Source: a virus. Taken from it: a stretch of 40,697 nt of DNA. Below the pieces are notes generated by a model, which was not told the DNA's origin, searched no databases, and saw only the letters and a list, made by a program, of their open reading frames with translations. Position 1 is the first letter of the stretch; each line of letters opens with the position of its first letter. Location: the IMG/VR virus record IMGVR_UViG_3300030382_001800, positions 1 to 40,697 of that record; one strand, given 5' to 3'. This document shows, piece after piece, positions 1 to 5,363 of this stretch. Made by a program: the position numbers and the translations under genes.

Positions 1-201
1 ATGGTTGATATCATCTATAATACGACTTTTTATTGAACCATTACCATTTTCATCATTGAAAATGTATTTCATCTCTTTCTTAGCTTGATCTAATATAGAT
101 TCGATGACAAAATCCTCTTCAGCATATACAGAGATTATACCACCCGATTCAGTAGCTCTAAAACTGCCAAGTTGAAGTTCTATCTCTCTCCATTTCTTCA
201 T
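1..201 (-). CDS. hypothetical protein, 3' end cut by window edge
   Basis: An open frame of 67 codons reads leftward from an ATG at 201 and runs off the window edge without a stop. The start overlaps the stop of the upstream gene in an ATGA arrangement, which supports translational coupling. The product begins MKKWREIELQLGSF and is a mixed-charge soluble protein with no motif I recognise. This gene is the alternative downstream neighbour of the 198-413 gene: at the right end of the window the same upstream sequence is followed by a different small gene (40499-40633). It may be a variant cassette or an assembly branch. Confidence 0.6.
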   Translation of the reverse strand, partial: MKKWREIELQLGSFRATESGGIISVYAEEDFVIESILDQAKKEMKYIFNDENGNGSIKSRIIDDINH

Positions 202-265
202 TCTACACCATCCATTTCATTTAAAGCATTCGCTATTGTACGTGCTATTTTCTTATCCCTTGATA
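198..265. repeat. 68-bp perfect direct repeat, left copy
   Basis: Bases 198-265 are identical to bases 40630-40697, the last 68 bases of the window. The copy lies inside the 3' part of the 198-413 gene. Identity stops abruptly at 197/40629. It is the expected footprint of circular closure or a recombination join, but it does not begin at base 1, so the first 197 bases are left over. Confidence 0.95.
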
Positions 266-413
266 CCTTTTTCTTATATTTCTCAGTATCAGGTGGGGAA
301 TAAGGAACTTCAGCTATAAATATAGATTCCCACATATAAGGATTGTGATCATCATCTTTACTTACATACATTTCTGAACCATTTTTCTGATAGCATACTT
401 TCCATTTATTCAT
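198..413 (-). CDS. hypothetical protein, 71 aa
   Basis: Small leftward gene with an ATG at 413 preceded by AAGGATGGTGTAGA, a weak ribosome site shared with the upstream gene end. The product is hydrophilic, with a lysine-rich stretch (EKYKKKVSRDKKIARTI) and the C-terminus NEMDGVE. I recognise no family. It overlaps the next gene by ATGA. The last 22 codons are repeated perfectly at the right end of the window (40630-40697), so this gene probably spans the join of a circular or permuted genome. Confidence 0.7.
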   Translation of the reverse strand: MNKWKVCYQKNGSEMYVSKDDDHNPYMWESIFIAEVPYSPPDTEKYKKKVSRDKKIARTIANALNEMDGVE

Positions 414-540
414 TCTACACCATCCTTATCTGTCGTAAATGGTGATCTACTTGAAAAGATACCTTTACGCTGTAAGCGGTTCTTCTTAGCATACTTGCTA
501 TTAACAGAAGTAGTACCACTTTGATCTTTTTCTTTCTCAT
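410..540 (-). CDS. small ORF with probable -1 frame break
   Basis: The ATG at 540 has an excellent ribosome site (AGGAG, 5 nt spacing). Its own frame gives only a 41-residue product with a hydrophobic stretch (KVVLLLLIASML), ending at 415. A -1 shift at the A5G run near the start (codons AAG AAA AAG) opens a second frame ending at 410, giving MRKKKDQSGTTSVNSKY and then KKNRLQRKGIFSSRSPFTTD. That frame ends in DGVE, exactly like the next gene. The second frame looks more like a phage protein. One missing A in the homopolymer, or programmed -1 frameshifting, would explain it. Function unknown. Confidence 0.5.
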
Positions 541-559
541 GTTATCTCCTGTGTTTTAT

Positions 560-577
560 AACGACTTAATTGTCGTT
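560..577 (-). promoter_or_regulatory. intergenic hairpin, AATTAA loop
   Basis: On the minus strand AACGAC-AATTAA-GTCGTT forms a 6-bp hairpin directly after the tRNA-like element 1 and before the AGGAG site of the 540 gene. The same layout and loop recur at 2305-2320 and 2775-2790 with different stems. Confidence 0.7.
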
Positions 578-578
578 G

Positions 579-622
579 AGGATAGAGGGGGAATCGAACC
601 CCCTCAAATTCCAAACTATCCT
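579..622 (-). ncRNA. tRNA-like mini-element 1 (acceptor/T-arm mimic)
   Basis: Minus-strand reading: acceptor AGGATAG (622-616), linker TTTGGAATTTG, T-stem AGGGGG, T-loop TTCGATT, then CCCCCT and CTATCCT (585-579). Seven plus six pairs make a continuous 13-bp helix, close to the 12 bp of a tRNA acceptor/T-arm. There is no anticodon arm and no encoded CCA. A TGG sits 9 nt after the first base, possibly mimicking the D-loop GG that docks on the T-loop. It starts 10 nt after the stop of the 632-1057 gene. Structure is seen; function is inferred. Confidence 0.75.
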
Positions 623-631
623 TAGCATGAA

Positions 632-1057
632 CTATATGATATTATTGATTCGATCTTGCCTAGTTGCCCAATGTGGGTCGTGCTGTTTACCTTTACTAAA
701 GGCTCTACCTATTCGTTGAGCCTCATCATACATCCACACTTGTTCCTCTCTAGCTTTCTTCAGGAAAGCATCGTGCACATTGGAACACCTTTTGCAAGGT
801 CTACCATATACTGATGGTATACTTCCATCATCTAACTCTTCTACATGAGTGTTAGAGTTAGACTTGGTAGTAACCTGAGTATGGTTAATATCAACAGTTT
901 TCATATTGTTCTCTTTTGTAACCTCAATCACATCATTAACAATATTTTCAATCAACCTGTCAATACCATCAAAGGCACTTTCGCTAATACGAAAGCCTAG
1001 TGAATTAACAAGTTTCTTGATCTTACTTTTTTGACCATAGTTCATGGGTTTTTTCAT
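632..1057 (-). CDS. histone-fold-like protein with C-terminal zinc motif
   Basis: 141 residues from the second ATG (1057), which sits 6 nt after AAAGGAG; the upstream ATG at 1063 abuts the ribosome site and is unlikely. Residues 11-60 match the pattern of archaeal-type histones: helix 1 (KIKKLVNSLG), loop, a long helix 2 of about 27 residues (ISESAFDGIDRLIENIV onward) and loop 2 with KTV at 53-55, as in the RKT(V/I) of archaeal histones; helix 3 seems short. A second region has C88-x2-C91 plus H95 and H126/H129, which may bind zinc. I infer a DNA-binding, chromatin-like or regulatory role. A distant helical bundle that merely resembles the fold is the alternative. Confidence 0.55.
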   Translation of the reverse strand: MKKPMNYGQKSKIKKLVNSLGFRISESAFDGIDRLIENIVNDVIEVTKENNMKTVDINHTQVTTKSNSNTHVEELDDGSIPSVYGRPCKRCSNVHDAFLKKAREEQVWMYDEAQRIGRAFSKGKQHDPHWATRQDRINNII

Positions 1058-1083
1058 TACCATCTCCTTTTGTTAGAGTTAGA

Positions 1084-1551
1084 CTACGCTTGGTAGTCGG
1101 TTATTAGGATTCCCTCTAGGTGATCCATTTCATGTTGGATTACTCTAGCATCAGAACCACTAAATTGTTCTTCAATCGTATCAAATTTTAATCCATGTAT
1201 ACCGCTTTTAATAACAGTATATCTTAGATTAACTAGATACGATCTAGGCACTTTAACTGTTTTCTTGTTTATAGATAAGCAACCTTCAGGAAATATAATT
1301 TCTTCCCCTTCTTTGCTTATATATTCAGGATTAATAAACAGTTGCCACTTACCACCAATTAGAGCAGTAAATATTCTATAGTCTAGACCTACTTGATTAC
1401 TTGCAACACCTTGAGCAATCTTACGATGGTGTACTGCTCTGTCAAAAAACAGTTTTACTTTATCGTATGCTTTTACAATGTCACTAGTGTCAATAAGATT
1501 AACTACAGACTTTTTAAGTCTGCGTTTATTCTTAACTATCTTGTGTCTCAT
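1084..1551 (-). CDS. def: peptide deformylase
   Basis: 155 residues with all three deformylase motifs: G48-VASNQ53 (motif 1, a variant of GxGLAAxQ), E89-G-C91-LS (motif 2) and H140-E-x-x-H144 in IQHEMDHLEG (motif 3). C91, H140 and H144 would hold the metal and E141 is catalytic, so the enzyme looks intact. It removes the N-formyl group from nascent proteins at the ribosome exit. Deformylases are known in several marine phages, where they are thought to sustain host or phage protein maturation. The ATG at 1551 follows AAAAGGAGATCATA. It lies between the SprT-like and histone-like genes in the leftward unit. Confidence 0.93.
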   Translation of the reverse strand: MRHKIVKNKRRLKKSVVNLIDTSDIVKAYDKVKLFFDRAVHHRKIAQGVASNQVGLDYRIFTALIGGKWQLFINPEYISKEGEEIIFPEGCLSINKKTVKVPRSYLVNLRYTVIKSGIHGLKFDTIEEQFSGSDARVIQHEMDHLEGILITDYQA

Positions 1552-1591
1552 TATGATCTCCTTTTGTGTTATTAATAAAATCTTTTTAAGT

Positions 1592-1627
1592 GAGTGGGGG
1601 GTAGGAGGTACAAAATTCCCCCCACTC
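1592..1627 (-). promoter_or_regulatory. strong intergenic hairpin (10-bp GC-rich stem)
   Basis: GAGTGGGGGG (1592-1601) pairs perfectly with CCCCCCACTC (1618-1627) around a 16-nt loop. It lies between the stop of the SprT-like gene (1645) and the start of the deformylase (1551). There is no T-run directly after it, so an mRNA stabiliser or processing site is as likely as a terminator. It takes the place that tRNA-like elements hold elsewhere in the unit, but has no T-loop motif. Confidence 0.65.
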
Positions 1628-1644
1628 GGGTATACACTATACTT

Positions 1645-2286
1645 TTACAGTACAGCAATCATGTATGAGTCCGAAGAGTCATCTTCATTATTGTGGACAC
1701 ATACAGGACATATTGGTGTGCCTTGTTCTTCAATAGTTTTTCTAGAAATTCTAGCTATGTAATCATCGAATCCTGAACCATCATGGTTAGAGCCATGATC
1801 ACAGTACACTTTAATCAATCTAGTAGATTGCTTTTTGAATTTACTATACACCAACTTCTTATGAGGATATTTGCCAATCTTTTTAATAATCTTTTTTAAT
1901 AAGACTTCAAGATCGGAACCTTCGTCAACTTCTGTTGCTGTAGGTATACCACCTAATCCAAATAAGGTCATTGCTTTACGAAAGTGTCCTTTATGACCGC
2001 TTTTACAGTTATCACTAGCATGAATCAGTTCATGTAGTACAATTCCTGATGTCTCAACAGAATCTTCTAGCATAGGGTGTATAAATATTTCATTCAATTT
2101 ACCCTTAGATAATTTTGTTGAGAAACATTGACCGACAGTTCTATTCTTGTTTCTAGCTCCACCTGTTACAGGGAAACCGCAAGATATTTTAACTTTAGGA
2201 CATTTAATCTTATGCCGTTTAAACAGCCTACTCTTTAATTCATTAGAACAAGCGTTTAACCAACTTTCTCTCGTTGTATGTCTCAT
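1645..2286 (-). CDS. SprT-like zinc metalloprotease
   Basis: 213 residues. The motif LHELIHASD carries H85-E86-x-x-H89, the zinc-binding and catalytic signature of SprT/Spartan-type metalloproteases, followed by H98 and H101 as candidate third ligands. A C-terminal zinc-ribbon-like region has C162, H164/H168, C193 and C196 (CPVC). Such two-part layouts are usual in this family. Phage SprT-like proteins are common but their targets are mostly unknown; Spartan acts on DNA-protein crosslinks. The ATG at 2286 follows ACACAGGAGAGTAT. Preceded by tRNA-like element 2, followed by a GC-rich hairpin. Confidence 0.85.
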   Translation of the reverse strand: MRHTTRESWLNACSNELKSRLFKRHKIKCPKVKISCGFPVTGGARNKNRTVGQCFSTKLSKGKLNEIFIHPMLEDSVETSGIVLHELIHASDNCKSGHKGHFRKAMTLFGLGGIPTATEVDEGSDLEVLLKKIIKKIGKYPHKKLVYSKFKKQSTRLIKVYCDHGSNHDGSGFDDYIARISRKTIEEQGTPICPVCVHNNEDDSSDSYMIAVL

Positions 2287-2304
2287 ATACTCTCCTGTGT
2301 TGTA

Positions 2305-2320
2305 GTGGCTTAATTGCCAC
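2305..2320 (-). promoter_or_regulatory. intergenic hairpin, AATTAA loop
   Basis: GTGGC-AATTAA-GCCAC on the minus strand, 2 nt after tRNA-like element 2 and upstream of ACACAGGAG and the SprT-like start. Same loop as the hairpin at 560-577 with an unrelated stem. Confidence 0.7.
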
Positions 2321-2322
2321 AG

Positions 2323-2365
2323 AACCCCACCGAGGAATCGAACCTCGGTGTAACCATTTGGGGTT
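2323..2365 (-). ncRNA. tRNA-like mini-element 2 (acceptor/T-arm mimic)
   Basis: Acceptor AACCCC (2365-2360) pairs with GGGGTT (2328-2323). Linker AAATGGTTAC. T-stem ACCGAGG pairs with CCTCGGT around the loop TTCGATT. Total 13 bp. The TGG begins 9 nt after the first acceptor base, as in the other three copies. It starts 6 nt after the stop of the 41-residue gene. The stem sequences are unrelated to element 1, so the pairing is kept by compensating changes. Confidence 0.75.
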
Positions 2366-2371
2366 TGTTTG

Positions 2372-2497
2372 TTATTGTTTGATTTTACTTGTTTTTACGT
2401 TAGTAACTTCTTTCCGACTTACTTCTCCATCTCCCTTATCTATGCAAACATAAACTTTACCATCTTTATCTTTCTCTAACCATACATCGCCAATCAT
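2372..2497 (-). CDS. hypothetical protein, 41 aa
   Basis: Starts with ATG at 2497 in a TAATG overlap with the stop of the 2497-2754 gene and ends at 2372. The product begins MIGDVWLEKDKDGKVYVC and is lysine-rich toward the C-terminus. The pattern of alternating charged and aromatic residues suggests a small beta-rich domain. No family recognised. The tight overlap with its neighbour and the tRNA-like element right after its stop support it being real. Confidence 0.65.
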   Translation of the reverse strand: MIGDVWLEKDKDGKVYVCIDKGDGEVSRKEVTNVKTSKIKQ

Positions 2498-2754
2498 TAT
2501 GACTTCTCCGACTGATCATTGACTTTATTATTCTCTACTAATTCCTTATAGATACATTCAACTAGTAACTTATAAACACCTCTATATTCCATATCTAGTT
2601 TATAAGAAACTTCATTATTATGTATTCCAAATTCCTTTGCAATATCATTTATTACATCATTTACTTTTTCAGTTACAAGTTCATATATTAAAGAACTATC
2701 TTTTGATGTTTTTGTTATGTCATAAGGGGGTTCCAAATAAGTTTCTTTATCCAT
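2497..2754 (-). CDS. hypothetical protein, 85 aa
   Basis: First gene of the leftward unit. The ATG at 2754 follows ACAAGGAGTTAAC, a strong ribosome site. The product is acidic and mostly helical, with a run predicted as a long helix (LIYELVTEKVNDVINDIAKE) and a second helix near the C-terminus (YKLLVECIYKELVENN). I recognise no family. As the promoter-proximal gene of the early-type unit it may be a regulator or an anti-host protein, but nothing in the sequence shows this. Confidence 0.75.
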   Translation of the reverse strand: MDKETYLEPPYDITKTSKDSSLIYELVTEKVNDVINDIAKEFGIHNNEVSYKLDMEYRGVYKLLVECIYKELVENNKVNDQSEKS

Positions 2755-2774
2755 GTTAACTCCTTGTGTTAAGT

Positions 2775-2790
2775 ACTGCTTAATTGCAGT
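2775..2790 (-). promoter_or_regulatory. intergenic hairpin, AATTAA loop
   Basis: ACTGC-AATTAA-GCAGT in the leader of the first leftward gene, upstream of AAGGAG. Third copy of the hairpin type seen at 560-577 and 2305-2320. Confidence 0.7.
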
Positions 2791-2792
2791 AG

Positions 2793-2842
2793 AGGGTGCT
2801 AAGGTAATGAACCTAATAAATGACTAAATCACTTCACACCCT
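2793..2842 (-). ncRNA. degenerate tRNA-like element 5 (leader of leftward unit)
   Basis: AGGGTG (2842-2837) pairs with CACCCT (2798-2793), with a possible extra T-G pair. Inside, AGG-TTCATTA-CCT forms a weak T-arm-like hairpin. The T-loop departs from the consensus (T instead of A at the usually invariant position), the T-stem has a mismatch and the TGG is absent. It holds the same place relative to the AATTAA hairpin and ribosome site as the clear copies, so it is probably a diverged member. Confidence 0.4.
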
Positions 2843-3273
2843 GTAAGAGATCACAGGAGTATTCGACACAGCCTGTTCGCTTACAAGCCTCGGAACAGTA
2901 GTTTTAACTAACTGTGTCTATCTAATTGTCAAAAAGTGGGTCTATAAAACTGACCTAATTAAAAGATCATCCACTTTATGGTTCGTGTTACTCTGTCGGC
3001 TCGTGTCAAAGTAAGCAAGTTGCTTTATGCTTAAAATTGACTCCATCATATCTATAATCGAGATGCTCAGTAAATATCCGAGAGCCCTAAAAAACCAATG
3101 ATCTAATAATTTCATGCTATCAACATACAACAAATGCAACAAATATAGCAATATAATAATTGAGTATTTTAGTTTGTCGACAGTAAAATAAATTGATTCT
3201 AGGGTTAAAATAATTTGTTTAGAATCTGATAATGTACCATTTTAGGGCACATTATTAGGAGTTTCAAAAAAAA
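2843..3273. promoter_or_regulatory. divergent control region, no convincing gene
   Basis: About 430 nt between the leftward and rightward units. On the minus strand 2932-2927 reads TTGACA, a perfect -35 hexamer, but with only weak -10 candidates 16-20 nt on. On the plus strand TGATAAT before 3235 could be a -10 for the rightward unit, with a poor -35. TAATGT and ACATTA (about 3229-3253) form a hairpin just before the ribosome site of the terminase small subunit. A compact three-stem element sits at 2865-2918. The leftward ORF at 2942-3151 has no ribosome site and is not counted. Confidence 0.55.
2865..2918. other. three-way-junction-like structured element
   Basis: GACACAG (2865-2871) pairs with CTGTGTC (2912-2918). 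Inside are CTGTTC (2873-2878) with GAACAG (2893-2898), and TAGT (2899-2902) with ACTA (2907-2910). A closing 7-bp stem with two internal hairpins fills almost all of the 54 nt. It could be a structured leader RNA on either strand, a protein-binding site or a packaging/replication signal. It is not a tRNA: there is no T-loop. Confidence 0.5.
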
Positions 3274-3582
3274 ATGTCTAAAAAATCAGGTAATCCAAGC
3301 GGAAAGGCAAAACCTTGGGGTGAATGGATCAGATCACACCCAAAAGTACCTTCATTATTACAAAAACTGTTTGAAACATCATTTGACGAAAATGATCCAA
3401 ATCAATGGAAAGCAATCTCTCTTCTTGTCGATAGAATAGCTCCTCACCTCAAAGCTACTGAGATTAAAATTGATGCAGAATCAACTCAAGGTGTCATTGT
3501 ATTACCTGAGAAGAAGATTAGATCAGGTAGGGAAGAGACAGTAAAAACCATTAAAAAAGATGATCAAATAGCAAGTGCATAA
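3274..3582 (+). CDS. terS: putative terminase small subunit
   Basis: 102 residues, first gene of the rightward unit and next but for one gap to the large terminase. The C-terminal half (RIAPHLKATEIKID, then VIVLPEKK) resembles the tail of many small terminases, where a short helical region precedes the segment that contacts the large subunit. The N-terminal half is basic (SKKSGNPSGKAKPWGEW) and could bind DNA. The protein is shorter than usual (140-180 residues), so an obvious helix-turn-helix is not visible. The role would be recognition of the packaging site. Position is the main evidence. The ATG follows AGGAG by 12 nt. Confidence 0.6.
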   Translation: MSKKSGNPSGKAKPWGEWIRSHPKVPSLLQKLFETSFDENDPNQWKAISLLVDRIAPHLKATEIKIDAESTQGVIVLPEKKIRSGREETVKTIKKDDQIASA

Positions 3583-3795
3583 TGTCTATATATAAATGTC
3601 GTATAATATATATTATGTATAATTGGATAGGATTCACCGCACAAAAAGATAAAATAATGAGCAGAGCCTACCCCCATACCTTGGATCAGGACTTCATGCT
3701 TCGGCTGTTACTCACTTTGTTTTCTCACACAGGAAATATATAACTTTGACCACCCCCCCTAATAAGCTTGTGACTCCTAACTTGATTGGAACCTT
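3583..3795 (+). other. gap between terminase genes, possible promoter or packaging site
   Basis: 213 nt without a convincing gene. The first part is AT-only-like (TATATATAAATG, TATAAT at about 3602) and could serve as a promoter -10. Further on lies a C-run (ACCACCCCCCC). An ORF of 42 codons (3615-3743) lacks a ribosome site. Gaps near terminase genes often hold the packaging signal, but no diagnostic motif is visible. Confidence 0.35.
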
Positions 3796-5175
3796 ATGAC
3801 ACAGAAAATACTATGGCAACCACATAAAGGCCCACAAACGGAAGCCTTAGTTCAAACAGCCCATGAAATATTATATGGTGGGGCGAGAGGAGGAGGCAAG
3901 ACGGAGTCGGGCCTTGCGTGGTTAATAGAACCCCAATACTTAAACAATCCCTCTTATAGAGCTCTTGTTGTCCGTAGGAATTATGACGATTTACGAGATT
4001 TTATAGATCGTGCTAAGGTATTTTGGTATTCACTAGGAGTAAAGGTGAGGGGGAACCCTGCCGAATTTATATTTCCAAGTGGAGCTAGAATAAGAACAGG
4101 TCACTTAGCGGATAGTGATGCATATATGAAGTATCTTGGTCACGAGTACCATAAGATGCTAGTTGAGGAGCTCACATTAATACCATATGAAGAAGATTAT
4201 TTACGATTAATATCCTCTTGTCGATCTTCTAATAAAGATTTACCTGCACAACTATTTAGCACAACAAACCCCGGTGGCCCCGGTCATGCTTGGGTAAAAT
4301 CACGCTTTGTGGATGTTGCTAGAAATAAAGAATATGCAGACCCCATAACAGGTAGAACAAGAATTTTTATACCATCTAAGATAACTGATAACCCAACACT
4401 ATTAAAGAATGACCCTACATATTATGAATCTTTAAAAGGTTTACCCGAAGAGCTCAGGAGAGCTTGGTTAGATGGAGATTGGGATATATTTGCAGGTCAA
4501 TTCTTTAGGAAATGGAGAATAGATCGTCATGTTGTTGAACCTTTCGAGATACCTTCAGAGTGGCATAGATATCGTGCTATTGACTATGGTTTTGCTAATT
4601 ATTTCTGTTGTTTATGGATTTCTGTGGATTTTGAAGGTAACGCTTATGTCTATAAAGAGCATTATGAGAAACAGCGAGAACTTAATCACCACATTAGTAA
4701 GATATTGGCGATGAGTGGGGATGAAGAATATAACGCTACTGTAGGTGACCCCTCCATGTGGATAAGGAACCCTCAGAACACAAATAGGAGTGATATTACC
4801 GCCCCTACCCATATGAGTATAGCAGATATAATGCTATTTGGTGGGGTAAATACTATGAGGGCAAATAACGATAGAATTAATGGTTGGAATAATATTCGTG
4901 AATATTTGGATTGGAATGATGAGGATAAACGTAAACCTAAGCTTAAAGTCTTTAGTAATTGTGCGAACTTAATTAGGACATTTCCTATGATGGTGCATGA
5001 TGATAAGAGACCGGAAGATTTAGATACTACAGGCGAAGATCATGCTTTAGATAGTCTTAGATATGGTCTTTTATATTTAGGTAAGCCAACGGAAGTGAGG
5101 TTAAAACCTTGGCTAGAAAGAGAATTGGAAATGCTCAAGGCAGGGGAAAGCGAGTTCGAGGGAATAAGGAATTAA
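3796..5175 (+). CDS. terL: terminase large subunit
   Basis: 459 residues, full length for the family. The N-terminal ATPase has a Walker A loop GGARGGGKT at about residues 29-37 and a Walker B-like MLVEE at about 119-123, followed by the coupling motif STTNPGG. The C-terminal RNase H-like nuclease shows the acidic sites AIDYGFA, VGDPS and GEDHALDSLRY. The protein threads DNA into the prohead using ATP and cuts the concatemer. It acts with the portal (5363) and the small subunit (3274). Its 3' end overlaps the 5109 gene by 67 nt in another frame. Confidence 0.95.
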   Translation: MTQKILWQPHKGPQTEALVQTAHEILYGGARGGGKTESGLAWLIEPQYLNNPSYRALVVRRNYDDLRDFIDRAKVFWYSLGVKVRGNPAEFIFPSGARIRTGHLADSDAYMKYLGHEYHKMLVEELTLIPYEEDYLRLISSCRSSNKDLPAQLFSTTNPGGPGHAWVKSRFVDVARNKEYADPITGRTRIFIPSKITDNPTLLKNDPTYYESLKGLPEELRRAWLDGDWDIFAGQFFRKWRIDRHVVEPFEIPSEWHRYRAIDYGFANYFCCLWISVDFEGNAYVYKEHYEKQRELNHHISKILAMSGDEEYNATVGDPSMWIRNPQNTNRSDITAPTHMSIADIMLFGGVNTMRANNDRINGWNNIREYLDWNDEDKRKPKLKVFSNCANLIRTFPMMVHDDKRPEDLDTTGEDHALDSLRYGLLYLGKPTEVRLKPWLERELEMLKAGESEFEGIRN

Positions 5176-5363
5176 TCCTTGTTGATTTATTTGATCCTAA
5201 GACAGGCGAAACTTTTATAAGAAAATTTAAAGTAGATGTACATACATATTGTGATGAAAATAAACAATCAGAAGAGTACCGCACTATATGTGCAGAAGTA
5301 ATAGATGAAATTACAGGAATGGAAATGTCTGTAATAAAGAAACCTAAAGGAGCTAAAGGATAA
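5109..5363 (+). CDS. hypothetical protein between terminase and portal, 84 aa
   Basis: The frame has no ATG near its start. The TTG at 5109 (GAGG 9 nt upstream) is the best conventional start and gives a very basic N-terminus (ARKRIGNAQGRGKRVRGNKE). The core (LILVDLFDPKTGETFIRKF) looks like a small beta-rich domain. It overlaps terL by 67 nt and the portal start by TAATG, so it is coupled to both. A start inside the frame around 5174 (an ATC after AAGGA) is less likely. No family recognised; a small head-assembly protein is possible. Confidence 0.6.
   Translation: MARKRIGNAQGRGKRVRGNKELILVDLFDPKTGETFIRKFKVDVHTYCDENKQSEEYRTICAEVIDEITGMEMSVIKKPKGAKG

Noticed and set aside
579-622. Complete tRNA gene
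   Set aside because: Only acceptor and T-arm are present; there is no anticodon arm, no D-arm and no CCA, and the same holds for the other copies.
1058-1063. First ATG of the histone-like gene
   Set aside because: It directly abuts the AGGAG site; the second ATG at 1057 has a 6-nt spacing.
2942-3151. Leftward ORF of 69 codons in the control region
   Set aside because: It needs a TTG start without a ribosome site, its composition is that of translated AT-rich non-coding DNA, and it covers promoter-like sequence.
2793-3250. tmRNA or other known long structured RNA
   Set aside because: No resume-type reading frame, no tag sequence, no 3' CCA and no G-U wobble acceptor typical of tmRNA.
3615-3743. 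42-codon ORF between the terminase genes
   Set aside because: No ribosome site, no recognisable protein pattern and no coupling to a neighbour.
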